From assembly GCA_905221605.1 (NCBI GenBank), contig CAJNDS010002270.1, forward strand, positions 248,001 through 312,000: a stretch of DNA of 64,000 nt, in the 5' to 3' direction. A program made the translations under genes and the position numbers. The notes beneath the pieces are model-generated. The model saw nothing but the letters and a program-made list of their open reading frames with translations, did no database searches and was not told the origin of the DNA. This document shows positions 9,884 through 21,017 of the stretch, one piece after another; within the stretch, counting starts at the first letter, position 1, and every line of letters starts with the position of its first letter. This DNA is from Symbiodinium natans. Lineage: Eukaryota > Sar > Dinophyceae > Suessiales > Symbiodiniaceae.

Positions 9884-10304
9884 GTAGGGTCTTGGGTCTT
9901 GGGTTTTGGGTTTTGGGGGGTTTATCTAGGGTTTTCTAGGGTTTGTTTTTTCAAGTCACTAAGAACCCGCCCCAACGCCCGTCCAACCTTCCGGCATCTC
10001 CCTGTCACACCTTGAGCCCCTCACTGCCCTAACAAACCCTAAACCCTGAACCCTAAACCCTAAACCCTAAAGCCCCTAACTCTCATGTCTTGGGTTGGGT
10101 GAACGGTCTTGTGGTTGGTTTTGGAGCTCTCACCAGCTGTATCTAGCGGCTTTCCCAAACCCTCAACCCTCAACCCTAAGCCCTAAACTCTAGCCCTAAG
10201 CCCCAAACCCTAATCCCCAACCCCTAAACCCTAAACCCCCCTAAACCCCCAAACCCCGAACCCTTGTCCCTAAACCCCTCCTGGGCCCAAAGAAGCTCGA
10301 AAAG

Positions 10305-10373
10305 GCCGCCACTGAGTTGGCCTTCGGCCGGGCCGCCTCCAACACCTTTTCCGGTGCTGCAGGCGGCTCTGGG
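10305..10373 (+). CDS. Ala/Gly-rich exon
   Basis: Acceptor GAAAAG|G, frame AATELAFGRAASNTFSGAAG then GSG, donor GTGCTT. Phase 0 at both ends. The frame also extends upstream (KKLEK) to an alternative acceptor. Confidence 0.55.
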
Positions 10374-10504
10374 GTGCTTAGGGTCTTAGGGGGTTTAGGG
10401 TTTTAGGGTTTAGGGTTTAGGGTTTAGGGTTTAGGGTTTTAGGGTTTTGGGGTTTTAGGGTTTTAGGGTTTTAGGGTTTTACGGTTTTAGGGTTTTAGGG
10501 TTTT

Positions 10505-10650
10505 AGGGTCTCAGGGTCTTAGGGTCTTGGAGGGTCTTAGGGTCTTAGGGTCTTCGGGTCTTGGGGTCTTGGGGTCTTGGGGTCTTGGGGTCTTGGGGTC
10601 TTGGGGTCTTGGGGTCTTGGGGTCTTGGGGTCTTAGGGTCTTAGGGTCTT
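10505..10650 (+). repeat. GGGTCTT variant array
   Basis: About twenty tandem units of GGGTCTTG/GGGTCTTA, a homogenised variant of the telomere-like repeat. It shows local expansion by duplication rather than telomerase copying of a single template. Confidence 0.9.
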
Positions 10651-11291
10651 AGGGTTTGGGGTTCAGGATTTAGGGCTTGGGTTTAGGATTTAGGCTTAAA
10701 GCTTCAGGAATAAGGCAGTTCAGTAGAGTCATTGTTCATTTTTGTTGGGTTCTTGGGTTCGATTGTCTTGTCAGGGGCGTATGTTTCTCCCAGAGGTTTC
10801 TGAACAACCTCTTAGTGTCTCAGGGTTGCTTAGGGTTTAGGTTAAAGGTATAAGGGTTAAGGTTTAAGGTTTTTAAGGTTTAAGGTTTAGGGTTTAAGGG
10901 TTTAAGGGTTTAGGGGTTAGGGGTTTAAGGGTTAGGGTCTTTCGGGCCTTCGGGGCCTAGGGTTCATGGTCGTAGGGTCTTTGACCGGATGAACTGGAAT
11001 CTTGCAGCTACCCTCTCTAAGAGCTCCTAATTAGATCCTTGGGGTTCAGGGTTCAGGCCTTGATTGGGGGTTTAATGGTTTAGGGTTCAGTTTTAGGGGC
11101 TTAGGGGTATCAAGTTGCGTCAGGCGGCTCAGGATTGCCCATCTTCCTGTTTTCCGAGACGAAGGGCATTTGCCTGTCTCCTTGGCTTACAATGGGAGCC
11201 CTAAATCCATCCTAAACACTTAAACTCCTAAACCCTGAACTCTGAACAGCAAGCCCCAAACCCCGAAACTCCCAAACCCTGAAACAAAAAG

Positions 11292-11459
11292 GCCGCGCGA
11301 GATGAGTTGGGCGTCGCGGCAGAGAATGCCGCGAAAGATGAGTTGGCTGCGAAGCGCAAGGAGCTGGCCACGCAAGACGCGCGACGAGCTCTCCGAGCGC
11401 CTGGACGGCGCAGACACTGCTTGGAGGAGTGCCTTCTCGTCGAACCCTGGCTACCCTTA
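11292..11459 (+). CDS. Coiled-coil-like exon, frame change near its middle
   Basis: Acceptor AAAAG|G. The frame starts AARDELGVAAENAAKDELAA then KRKELATQ, a charged heptad-like helix. Past about 11370 a different frame looks more natural (TRDELSERLDGADTAWRSAF then SSNPGYP and TAA at 11457-11459). This implies a frameshift, an undetected small intron, or a chance open frame in the second half. The first frame stays open to 11498 but becomes Arg-rich. Confidence 0.5.
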
Positions 11460-11604
11460 AACACCTTAAGCCCTAAACCCCAAGCCCTTAACCCCTAAAC
11501 CCCTAAACCCCTAGACCCCTAAACCCCTATAAACCCCCAAAGCCCTAACCCGTAAACCCTAAACCCTGAGCCCTACACCTTATTGGAACGCCTCAAACGT
11601 CAAG

Positions 11605-11655
11605 GACGCCTCCATGGGCGGAACTTCACAGCTGCCAATGCTCCGGTCGCCCTGA
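11605..11655 (+). CDS. Terminal exon candidate
   Basis: Acceptor GTCAAG|G, frame DASMGGTSQLPMLRSP and TGA. Another frame (RLKRQGRLHGRNFTAANAPV) is open across it. A poly-G run follows. Confidence 0.4.
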   Translation, partial: DASMGGTSQLPMLRSP

Positions 11656-11821
11656 GCCCCAGGGGGGGGGGGGGGGGGGGAGAGGGTTTAGGGTTTAGGG
11701 TTTAGGGTTTAGTGAGGTTAAGGGCTTCGGATGACTTCAGCGTGTGAACTGCGAAACCCTATACCTTGGGTGTCCTTTCTACCACGTTTTGCATGACCTT
11801 CTGTACAGGCTATTTGTATGA

Positions 11822-12003
11822 GGTGCTTGGCTACTTTGTCGTGTGCGCTTGGCTTCTTTATCTTTGCACTTGGCTTCTTTATCTTGTGCACTTGGCTACT
11901 TTACTTGTGTGCACTTGGCTACTTTACTTTTGTGCACTTGGCTACTTTCTCTTATGCAATTAGCTACTTTGGATTTCTTCACTTGGCCACATTATTTTCT
12001 GCG
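11822..12003 (+). repeat. Imperfect 22-24 bp minisatellite
   Basis: About seven diverged copies of a unit resembling CTTGGCTACTTTACTTGTGCA. It is open in several frames, giving Leu/Tyr/Phe-rich readings that are artefacts of the repeat. Confidence 0.8.
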
Positions 12004-12106
12004 CCTGCTACATTCAGAAAATTCCGTTCCGGGCCGCAAGGCAAATTCGAATCTTGGAAGCCTTGAATTCAACTTATAACCCTATTGGGGCAGTTAAGGG
12101 TCTATA

Positions 12107-12206
12107 ACTTTGTCATTGTCGGGTAACACTTCACAATTTTAAGGGTACTTCAGCTCAATAAGGAACATAAATTTGAGTTGTTCATACTTTCCCAACCATG
12201 AACTAG
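12107..12206 (+). repeat. Dispersed 100-bp repeat (copy 1)
   Basis: It shares its start (ACTTTGTCAT), middle (TTAAGGGTACTT, then CAATRAGGAA) and end (AACMATGAACTAG) with 29059-29159. It has no coding potential and may be a decayed transposable element. Confidence 0.65.
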
Positions 12207-12724
12207 ATAAGAGGGTTACAAGTACAGCTATCATGGCTCAATAGGTGCCACAAATCCGCCCCTAGCTAGGCTTCCGGGCACCGGCGAAGCGCCAGATCCG
12301 TCCCGGCCTGAGTTTTTTTGGGTTTGCTTTTAGGGTTTAGGGTTTAGAGTTTGGGGTTTAGAGTTGAGGGTTTAGGGTTTAGGGCGTCAGGGTCTGGGGT
12401 TTTGGGGTTAGGTTTTGGGGCCGGCGATGGGGGTTTAGGGCTTTGGGTGCACGCCTCTGAATTTGGGGCAAAACCCTAAACCCCGAAACCTGAACCCTAA
12501 ACTAAACCCTGAACAACCTTAACTTGCAGCTTTGCGCCGGGATTGGGCATACCGCCTATTCTAAACCCTAAACCCTAAACCCCAAACCCAAAACCTTAAA
12601 CCCCAAACCCTATACCCTATACCCTAAACCTTAAGCCGCAAACCCTAAGCCGCAAACCCTCCACCCAGGCCTCTTGGACCTGAGGGCCGAAATCCCAAAC
12701 TCCCACAGCATCCAAACTGTTCAA

Positions 12725-12856
12725 CAGATTCAGGGCTTTAGGGTTTGGGGTTTTAGGGTTTTAGGGTTTTGGGGGTTTTAGGGTTTTAGGGTTTTAGGGT
12801 TTTAGGGTTTTAGGGTTTTAGGGTTTTAGGGTTTTAGGGTTTTAGGGTTTTAGGGT
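12725..12856 (+). repeat. TTTTAGGG array
   Basis: About sixteen TTTTAGGG octamers with few variants. This is the form known from Chlamydomonas-type telomeres, here as a locally homogenised variant of the heptamer. Confidence 0.9.
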
Positions 12857-13021
12857 TTGGGGTTCTTTTTGGGCGGTTTGGGGTTCAGGGGTTTGGGGTT
12901 TAGTGCTTTGGGGTTTTCGGGTCTTGGGGTTTTGGGGATTTGGGGTTTTGGGGTTTGGGGTTTTGGGGTTTTGGGGTTCTGGGTTCACAGGGCTTAGGGG
13001 TTCAGGGGTTTGGGGCTAGCA

Positions 13022-13162
13022 CTACCAATTGCTCAAGAACCACCCCCCCCCCCCCCCCACCCAAAAGAAACAAACAAGGACATCCTCCTTATAAGGACAA
13101 TATAGGGATTCTATGTTTTTTGTTTGTTTTCAATGTTTCTGGGTTTCTTAAGCACATAATAG
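13022..13162. mobile_element. Inverted-repeat element, CTTAAGAAC family (copy 4)
   Basis: Left end CTACCAATTGCTCAAGAACC is followed by about 17 C; right end TTTCTTAAGCACATAATAG. About 141 bp, with the family's C-then-A tract by the left terminus. Confidence 0.6.
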
Positions 13163-13197
13163 ATTAAGGTCTTCGGTTTTGGGTTTGGGGCTCGTAG

Positions 13198-13288
13198 GAG
13201 TACATCCCCCAGAGTGGCTGGCGAAGGTCCATGTCGGATCACGAAATCCAGGCTCTGCCGGATCCCATGTCCATGGAGGCCCGGAAGG
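13198..13288 (+). CDS. Exon, unknown protein
   Basis: Acceptor GGGCTCGTAG|G; frame EYIPQSGWRRSMSDHEIQAL then PDPMSMEARK; donor AAGG|GTTTAGGG. Thirty codons of natural composition and a donor directly in the telomere-like repeat. A strong example of a GTTTAG donor. Confidence 0.6.
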
Positions 13289-13374
13289 GTTTAGGGTTTA
13301 AGGTTTAGGGTTTAGGGCTTAGGGCTTAAGGCTTAGGGCTTAGGGTTTGGCGTGAAGATGCGCCCTAAGCCCTG

Positions 13375-13443
13375 TCATAACTGTACTTATAACCCCTTAT
13401 AAGTCGCGTAGGTGCCCTAACGTGGTTATAAGTACAGTTATAA
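13375..13443. repeat. Small inverted repeat with TATAACTGTACTTATAA ends
   Basis: CATAACTGTACTTATAACC is complementary to GGTTATAAGTACAGTTATA at the other side. It belongs with similar palindromes near 37290, 55480 and 62309. Confidence 0.6.
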
Positions 13444-13759
13444 GTTGTTCTGCATCTGGACGACCCTTCAGATTTCTTATGGGCATGTCAGCATGACACC
13501 CCAACAGGTTGACACATTTAGAGAGATAGTAATAAACCATATATGCAGTAGGGTTTGCATTTGTTGTATCCCCAAAAGGACACCCAATATCTACACTCAC
13601 CAATCCTCACCAAAAGCAATAGTATAAACCCTGTTTCATATCAGTACATGCACATACAATGTTCATGAGTATGACAAACCATGAATTTCGTGTTGTTCTT
13701 CATGCATTGAAGTATTTGAAATCGATGGAATTTCGATAAATTATCACAACGGTTTTTAT

Positions 13760-13856
13760 ACATATATATATATACTTATTTATTTACTTATTTATTTACT
13801 TATTTATTTACTTATTTATTTACTTATTTATTTACTTATTTATTTACTTATTTATA
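13760..13856. repeat. AT-rich microsatellite
   Basis: A TA run followed by about eight repeats of a TTATTTATTTAC-like unit. Non-coding. Confidence 0.9.
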
Positions 13857-14239
13857 CACACACATATTCATCAGGGTTTGGATGGGTGAACTTCTTAGTT
13901 GAGTTCTCTGACAATGTTGGAAAATCGAAAGTGCAACCTTTTGAGTTCCTTAGGAAGAAAAGCGCAAGGGAGAGAGCAGGGAGAGACCCAATTTTTCTGT
14001 AGGTACACCACAAGATTCTTGATGAACTCAAACCTGGCTAAGACCTTTCTTCTCCTCTAGGTCACAGGTCACCCCGTAAACCCTAACCCTAGACCCTCAA
14101 CCCTCAACCCTAAACCCTAAGGACCTAACTCTAAGGTGATGGTCTTAGGATTGAAGGTTTATGGTAGGTTGAAGGAGATCTGTGCGAAGCCCTAAACCCT
14201 AAACTCTAGACCGTAAACCCTAAACCCTCATCATTTCAG

Positions 14240-14338
14240 AAAAGGGGGTCAGTAGCGTCAGAGTCAAGGGGCTCAGCACGTGCTGCTGATGCTGCATTTG
14301 CTAGTGTTGACCTGCCCCTAGAAGGACCCCAGGATTAA
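14240..14338 (+). CDS. Terminal exon, Ser/Ala-rich C-terminus
   Basis: A good acceptor (CATCATTTCAG) precedes KRGSVASESRGSARAADAAF then ASVDLPLEGPQD and TAA. Thirty-two residues, no low-complexity artefact. It probably ends a gene; the C-rich array upstream is the intron end. Confidence 0.6.
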   Translation, partial: KRGSVASESRGSARAADAAFASVDLPLEGPQD

Positions 14339-14921
14339 GCCCTCCCCCCCCTCCCCCCCCCCATAGATCAAAACATCTTTGCCACGCGTGGAAGCACCGA
14401 AACCTTGCAAACCCTGAACCAATCCTACTGGTTCTCGGTGGTGCACGAGGGAATGAGGCACTTGGTATGCCCCTAAATAAGCCCTTCTATAAGGTACCTA
14501 GTTCCCTCCTTTCCTACTAAGAACCGAAACCCTAAACCCTAAACCTTTCCCCCGATTAAGAACCAGCAAGCAATACACTTCCCAACCCCAGCCCCCAAGC
14601 CACAGACACCCCCCCCCACCCCGTAGGGTTTTGGGTTTGGGGTTGAGGGTTTAGGGCTATGGCCCTTATGATAGCTGATGTGTGGTTTCCCCCTTGTGGG
14701 CTGGGGTCTAGTTTTTGGTTATTTCTTTTCAGTGAGTTTATTGCGTACAGGTTTGTTGTCTGTTTTCTCTTGGGGTTAAGAGCATTTGTCGTTCGCACCC
14801 GAAGCCCCAAGCCCTAAACCCGAAACCCAAAACCCTAAACCCTAAGTCCTAAAACCCAAACCCTAAACCCTAATACAACCTGAACCCTAAGCCCTACACC
14901 CCAAAAACTATTGTTCTACAG

Positions 14922-15029
14922 GCTGACCCGGGAGTCCCGACCCCTCAGCTCTTCGCTCAAAACCCAAAACCGGCCTTCCGTAGGACGCCAAGCATCGGAT
15001 GGCTCCGACGGGGCCCCAGACGTTGTTGG
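14922..15029 (+). CDS. Exon, polar low-complexity protein
   Basis: Acceptor TTGTTCTACAG|G and donor G|GTTTAGGG are both clear. The best frame reads LTRESRPLSSSLKTQNRPSV then GRQASDGSDGAPDVVG. A second frame (ADPGVPTPQLFAQNPKPAFR) is open too. Confidence 0.55.
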
Positions 15030-15388
15030 GTTTAGGGTTTGGGGTTTAGGGTTTAGGGTTTGGGGTTCAGGGTTTAGGGTTTAGGGTTTGGGGTTTAGGG
15101 TTTAGGGTTGGTCGGTTTTCTGTGGGGACCCCAAACTCCCTAAACTCACCTAACGTTGAACTCTAAACCCTAAACTCGAAACCCTAAACCACCCAAACCT
15201 GCACCCTAAACCCCCAAACCCTAAACCCTCAGAACCCTAACCCCCCCCCCCCCCCCGCCAAGCCCCAAACCCTAAACCCCCCAAGATCCCTAAACCTCGC
15301 GAAGCCCTAAAGTTTGGGGGTGATTTTGCATATTTATTTACTGAGAGATTAGACGAGTTAGGGTTAAACCCTCAGCTCCCAAAAACAG

Positions 15389-15448
15389 GCACTCCGATTG
15401 AATTGCAATGGAAGCCCCATCCTTGAACACCAGAGCTGGGTGCACTAG
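15389..15448 (+). CDS. Terminal exon candidate
   Basis: Acceptor AAAAACAG|G, frame ALRLNCNGSPILEHQSWVH and TAG. Nineteen residues; borders are plausible. Confidence 0.4.
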   Translation, partial: ALRLNCNGSPILEHQSWVH

Positions 15449-15760
15449 TCTCTGTACGTCTAGGGTGTTAGGGGTTCAGGGGTTTAGGGTTTAGGGGCTT
15501 AGGGATTTAGGGTTTTCTTGGGGTTTTGGGGTTTAGGGCTTTTTTGGGGTTGAGGGGTTTAGGGGTCTAGGGGTTTAGGGGTGTAGGGGTTTAGGTGTTT
15601 AGGGGTTTAGGGTTGAGGGGTGTTTGGTTTAGGGGTTTAGGCTTTGAAAAAATTGTTCTTTTTGAGGTCCCTGCTCTTTTACGTTTAGGGTTTAGGGTTT
15701 AGGGTCTAGGGTTCAGGGTTGAGGGTTGAGGGTTTAGGGTTTAGGGTTTAGGAGGTTCAG

Positions 15761-15803
15761 GTGGCACCGAACTCCATAATTTCGCGCCGGATCTCGTGCA
15801 TGG
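15761..15803 (+). CDS. Small exon, consensus donor
   Basis: The acceptor GTTCAG|G and the near-perfect donor ATGG|GTGAGA define a 43-bp exon. Frame GTELHNFAPDLVHG or VAPNSIISRRISCM. Confidence 0.45.
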
Positions 15804-16059
15804 GTGAGAGGGGTCGGGCTGAGTTGGTCTCAACCGGGAACACTAAACCCTACGAACCTGATTCCTAGCCCCAAGCACCTCATACACAGTAACCCCTTAC
15901 CCTAGAGGTTAAACCCTAAACCAAAAAAATCTGACCAAAAAACCCTAAACCCCACAGGTTCAACCCTAAACCCTAAACCACTAATTCAAGCCCCTGTGTA
16001 CATACTCTTTCGAAACCCTAGCCCTAAACCCTAAACTGCAACAAAAGCAAACTTAGCAG

Positions 16060-16120
16060 CTTCAAAAGCGCTGAGGACGGATCTTCCGGGCTCCATTGGC
16101 AGCCGGTCAGGGGACTCGGG
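16060..16120 (+). CDS. Small exon, unknown protein
   Basis: Acceptor TTAGCAG, frame FKSAEDGSSGLHWQPVRGLG, donor GTGTAT. C-rich repeats before and G-rich after. Confidence 0.45.
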
Positions 16121-17045
16121 GTGTATACGTCTTGAGGCTTAGGGTCTGAGGGTTTAGGGTTTAGGGTTTAGGGTTTAGGGTTTAGGGTTTAGTGTTTAGG
16201 CGGTTTAGGGTTTAGGGTTTAGGGTTTAGGGTTTAGGGTTTATTGTTTAGGGCCTGAGGGTTTGGGGAATAGGGGTTTAGGTTCAGGCTTTGATGGTTCG
16301 GGTTCATGTTTAGGTTTGGGGTTGGTATATACAAGGGTTACAAGGGGAATAAGATTAAGGGTCCCTTCTAGGGGTCCTTGCTCACACTATGCGTTCCCCG
16401 GTTTAGGGTTTAGGGAGCGCTAAACCCTAAACCCTAAACCCTAAACCCCAAACCCTAAACCCTAAACCCTAAACCCTCCATATTCCCCGCAGTAGCCCTA
16501 AACCCTAAACCAGTATAGAGGGGGGGAGTAAAGGACCGCATGAAACTTGTAGGACTGTTATCCCGAAATAGCCTCAATCATGGGACGAACGGGGGGGGGG
16601 GTGGTATAACCCTAAACCCTAAACCCTAAACCCTAAACCCTAAACCCTAAATTTTAGGAAGTCAGGTTTCTGGGTGATCCCTCAACCTTGAGCCCCCTAT
16701 AATCCCTGGGCGAAGACTCGGAGGTTGCTGGGCGCCCACCTACATAGGATTCAGTTTTTAGGGTTTAGGGTTTAGGGTTACTCCTAAACCCTAAGCCCGA
16801 GTTCTAAACCACAACTACGTAGTGTATACAAGGGTTATAAAACAAGGGACCCGGCTAAAGGACCCATACTCGAAACCCTGGCCCTGAACCCAAATCCCCA
16901 ACTCCTAAACCCTAAACCCTAAAACCCTAAACCCTAAACTCTAAGCTCTAAACCCTAGCCCTAAACCCTAAACCCTAGAACCCAAAAGCCCCAAAGCCCT
17001 CCACATAGACCCCCAAAGCCCCTTTAAAAAAGACAGCCAAACCAG

Positions 17046-17116
17046 GCCTGGGCCGTCCATGGGCACGCCCACACCGGGCACACCCCACGGCGGCACGCCG
17101 CCACCCGGCTCAAGAG
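17046..17116 (+). CDS. Pro/Gly/Thr-rich exon
   Basis: Acceptor AAACCAG|G, frame PGPSMGTPTPGTPHGGTPPP then GSR, donor AGAG|GTTGTT. The GTP-P repeats resemble the exon at 19216, and the two may belong to one low-complexity protein. Confidence 0.55.
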
Positions 17117-18407
17117 GTTGTTTTTTGTGGGGGGAGGGGGCTTGGGTTTAGGGTTTTGGTTTTGGGGTTTTGGGTTTAGGGTTTGGGGGGTTTAGGGTTT
17201 AGGGTTTCCTATAGTGACTATCGTGGGGGGTACCCCTTCTGTACCATGATTTTCTCGCATCTAGCATCCCCTGCAGGTACCCTAGTTTGGGGGATTTACG
17301 GGTTTGGGGGTTTAGGGGTCTAGGGGTTTGGAGATGTAGGGACTTAAGGTTCAGGGCTTTGGGGGTTGAGCAATTTGGGGGTTTAGGGCCCAGGGTTTCG
17401 GGGCTGTGGGGTTTAGGGGTTGAGGGGTTTGGAGATTTCGGGGTTTGTTTAGGGCTTTAAGGTTTTGGGGGGTTAGGGGTTTCGGCGGTTTCGGATTTGG
17501 GGTCGGGATTCAGGGGTCCTGGGGGTTTTGTAGTGCTGGATTTCGGTAAAGTTAAAGTGCCTTGGCACCTCTTACACCCCGACCTTTTAGAGGCTATCTG
17601 GTTTAGGGTTTAGGGTTTGGGTTTGGGGTTTAGGGTTTAGGGTTTAGGGTTTAGGGTTTTATGGTGTTGTTGTTTCTCCTCCGCCTTCTTGGTGTCCTTG
17701 TAAACCTCTTGAAGCCAAAAGAGGTGTCCAGTCATTTCCAGGCTGCTTCTTAAGCAATTGGTAGGTAAGAGGAAGGTTTTCGAGTTTCCGAGCAAGGTTC
17801 TGGATGGCTGGAGCGTTCATCTTCAGATATGTTGCGTTTGAATCCTAAATCCTCAATCCTTAACCCTAAAAACCTAAAACCCTAAACCCTAAACTGTAGC
17901 CCTAAACTCCAAGCCTAGACGTTTCTTCCGCGCGCCAATCGCCCAAAGCCCTCAAAAAGCCCTTGAACCCCAGATTTGGTAGCCCGGTGGTAGCCTTTAC
18001 CCTTTCTTTCGGTATAGGGTTTAGGGTTTAGGGTTTAGGGTTTTGGGTTTTGGGTTTAGGGTTTTGGTTTAGGGTGTAGGGTTGAGGTTTTAGGGTTAGG
18101 GTTTAGGGTTTAGGGTTTAGGCCAAAACCAAAAACGGGTGCCCTTTGTGAAAATATGGTTGCTGGGCTATCAAGTAGAACCCTGACATCCATCTGAACCA
18201 AGAGCAACTCCCCCAAACCCTAAATCCCAAAGTCCTAAGCCCCTGGGTTTAGGGTTTAGGGTTTAGGGTTTAGGGTTTAGGGTTTCGGGTTTAGGGTAAA
18301 CCCCCATAAATAACCGTAAACCCTAAATCCCACATCCCTAAACCCCGAAATCCCTCAGCCCTAAATTCCCAACTCCCAAAACCCTGTCCCCTAAATCCCG
18401 ACCTCAG

Positions 18408-18486
18408 CTGTGGGTTCGCTCTGAGGGGGGCTGGCACACCGCGGTCGTTTGGACCGCCACTGGCCCGGCTGGAGTTGAGATCTGGG
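18408..18486 (+). CDS. Exon, unknown protein
   Basis: Acceptor CGACCTCAG, frame LWVRSEGGWHTAVVWTATGP then AGVEIW, donor G|GTTTGC. Tryptophan-rich beta-type sequence of natural composition. Family not recognised. Confidence 0.55.
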
Positions 18487-18972
18487 GTTTGCAGGGTTTA
18501 GGCCAAACCCGAAACCCTAAGCCCGAAACCCCAGACCCTAAACCCGAAGCCCTGACCCCTGAGCCCTAAACCATTAGGATTATGGATAGGGTGGTGGGAT
18601 CCCCCACCTACAAAACCCCAGGACCCCTACTTCCGAACCCTTTCAAGAAGGTAAAGGGCTTACGGCCTCAGGAAGGGGTCTAATGATGTTCCCTTCGACT
18701 GCAACACATTCCACATAACTCTCATCATGAAACCCGCCCTTAAACGAAGCCATCGAACTATCACAGAAAAACAAACAACCCTAAACCCGTAACCATTTAC
18801 CAACCCTAAACCCCAGACCCCTAAACCCCTAAACCCCTAAACCCCTAACCCTAAACCCTAAACCCTAAACCCTACACCCTAAACCCTAAACCCTAAATTC
18901 CCACCCGGCCTGCATAGGCCGTACCCACCCTATACTAGGGTGCCTGGACCCAGAATTATACCCGGCAGCGAG

Positions 18973-19200
18973 ATACACCTTTACTGTAAACCCTAAACCC
19001 TAAACCCTAAACCCTAAACCCTAAACCCTAAACCCTAAGCCCTAAGCCCTAAGCCCTAAGCCCTAAGCCCTAAGCCCTAAGGCCTAAGCCCTAAGCCCTA
19101 AGCCCTAAGCCCTAAGCCCTAAGCCCTAAGCCCTAAGCCCTAAGCCCTAGGCCCTAGGCCCTAGGCCCTAGGCCCTAAGCCCTAAGCCCTAAGCCCTAGC
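18973..19200 (-). repeat. CCCTAAA then CCCTAAG variant array
   Basis: Six CCCTAAA units run into about twenty CCCTAAG units with a few CCCTAGG. The sharp change from one variant to another shows stepwise local amplification. Confidence 0.95.
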
Positions 19201-19215
19201 CCTAACCCAACGAAG

Positions 19216-19306
19216 GTCGCAGCCGGGCACGCCGACGAATCGGGGGCCTGGGCCTCCGCTGCCTGGGCCGCCACTGCACACGGGGACACCGCAAGGCCTT
19301 CAGGGG
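19216..19306 (+). CDS. Pro/Gly-rich exon
   Basis: Acceptor ACGAAG|G and donor GGGG|GTTTAGGG. The Pro/Gly frame reads SQPGTPTNRGPGPPLPGPPL then HTGTPQGLQG, matching the style of 17046. Two other frames are open, one Ala/Trp-rich (VAAGHADESGAWASAAWAAT). Confidence 0.5.
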
Positions 19307-19924
19307 GTTTAGGGTTTACGGCTGAGGCTTCTAATAAGAAATCTGCCTTTTTCAGCCAGGGTTTCGAAATTTCTTAAAACCCCAAATGGAAATAAGAAAG
19401 TTAGGTTTGAACCAGACCCTGAAATATATTTCTTATTCGAGGGTTGATTAGAGGTGAGTATAGGGACAGAGTTGGGGAACATGTAACTCACCAGTGTAGA
19501 GCTTTTCGGTGTGCTCTAAGCTCTAAACCCTAAACCCTAAACCCTAAACCCTAAACCCTAAACCCTAAACCCTAAACCCTACACCCTAAACCCTAAACCC
19601 TAAACCCTAAACCCTAAACGCGGGGAAGAGGCCCGGCACAAAAAGTCACCTTTTTTGGGCCTTTCCGGCCTGAAACACCTCAAAAAAGGTGACTTTTTGT
19701 GCCGGGCCTCTTCCCCGCAAGAGCCCGGCACAAAAAGTCACCTTTTTTGGGCCTTTCCGGCCTGAAACACCTCAAAAAAGGTGACTTTTTGTGCCGGGCC
19801 TCTTCCGCAAAGCCCTGAGCCCTGAGCCCTGAGCCCTGAGCCCTTAAAGGCTTCCCCGCAAGAGCCCGGCACAAAAAGTCACCTTTTTTGGGCCTTTCCG
19901 GCCTGAAACACCTCAAAAAAGGTG

Positions 19925-20355
19925 ACTTTTTGTGCCGGGCCTCTTCCCCGCATGAGCCCGGCACAAAAAGTCACCTTCCGGCCTGAAACACCTCAAAAAA
20001 GGTGACTTTTTGTGCCGGGCCTCTTCCCCGCATGAGCCCGGCACAAAAAGTCACCTTCCGGCCTCAAACACCTCAGTTTCTATGGCAATCGCGAAAGAAG
20101 AGCAAAACCAGGCCCAGAACAACCCCCACACAAAATGTAACCGGTGGGGTTCGAGTGCAGGCCCGCCCGACACAAAATGAACCCGGCGGGGTTCGAACTG
20201 GTGCCCATTGGCATCAAGGACTGTTGCTTTGCCACTGAGCTATTCGGACTCTGAAACCCTCAAGAGAATGATGTGTATTTACTACTTTGCTACAATGGAA
20301 AAGGTTTTGCCGTGAAAGGTGACTTTTTGTGCCGGGCCTCTTCCCCGCAAGAGCC
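19925..20355. repeat. Segmental duplicate, copy A
   Basis: Nearly identical to 21018-21445, with a handful of single-base differences. Contains hairpin units plus the tRNA-like sequence at 20179-20252. Confidence 0.85.
20179..20252 (-). mobile_element. tRNA-derived SINE-like unit, copy A
   Basis: On the minus strand the sequence has a pol III A-box match (TAGCTCAGTGGC) and a B-box match (AGTTCGAACCC) about 30 bp apart, in a 74-bp span close to tRNA size. The D-stem pairs only partly, and the anticodon and T-stems do not pair properly, so it is not called a working tRNA gene. A second partial B-box-like tail follows at about 20137. Confidence 0.6.
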
Positions 20356-21017
20356 CGGCACAAAAAGTCACCTTTTTTGGGCCTTTCCGGCCTGAAACAC
20401 CTCGAAAACGGTGACTTTTTGTGCCGGGCCTCTTCCCCTAAGCCCTAAGCCCCGAGCCCTGAGCCCTGAGCCCTGAGCCCTTCCCCGCAAGAGCCCGGCA
20501 TCCCCGCAAGAGCCCGGCACAAAAAGTCACCTTTTTTGCCCCAAGCACCTCAAAAAAGGTGACTTTTTGTGCCGGGCCTCTTCCCCGCAAGAGCCCGGCA
20601 CAAAAAGTCACCTTTTTTGGGCCTTTTGGCCTGAAACACCTCAAAAAAGGTGACTTTTTGTGCCGGGCCTCTTCCCCTAAGCCCTATAAGCTATAAGGCC
20701 TGAGCCCTGAGCTCTGAGCCCTGAGCCCTGAGCCCTTGAAGGCTTCCCCGCAAGAGCCCGGCATCCCCGCAAGAGCCCGGCACAAAAAGTCACCTTTTTT
20801 GGGCCTTTCCGGCCCCAAGCACCTCAAAAAGGTGACTTTTTGTGCCGGGCCTCTTCCCCTAAGCCCTATAAGCTATAAGGCCTGAGCCCTGAGCCCTGAG
20901 CCCTGAGCCCTGAGCCCTTAAAGGCTTCCCCGCAAGAGCCCGGCATCCCCGCAAGAGCCCGGCACAAAAAGTCACCTTTTTTGGGCCTTTCCGGCCCCAA
21001 GCACCTCAAAAAAGGTG

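Noticed and set aside
11766-12079. Leu/Tyr/Phe-rich membrane-like frames
   Set aside because: All three frames of a 22-24 bp minisatellite are open and hydrophobic; an artefact of the repeat.
19033-19200. CRISPR-like regular repeat array
   Set aside because: A pure 7-bp tandem repeat without spacers in a eukaryotic intron-rich context.
20179-20252. Functional tRNA gene on the minus strand
   Set aside because: A and B boxes are present, but the anticodon and T arms do not pair and no clear acceptor stem forms; better explained as a tRNA-derived repeat.
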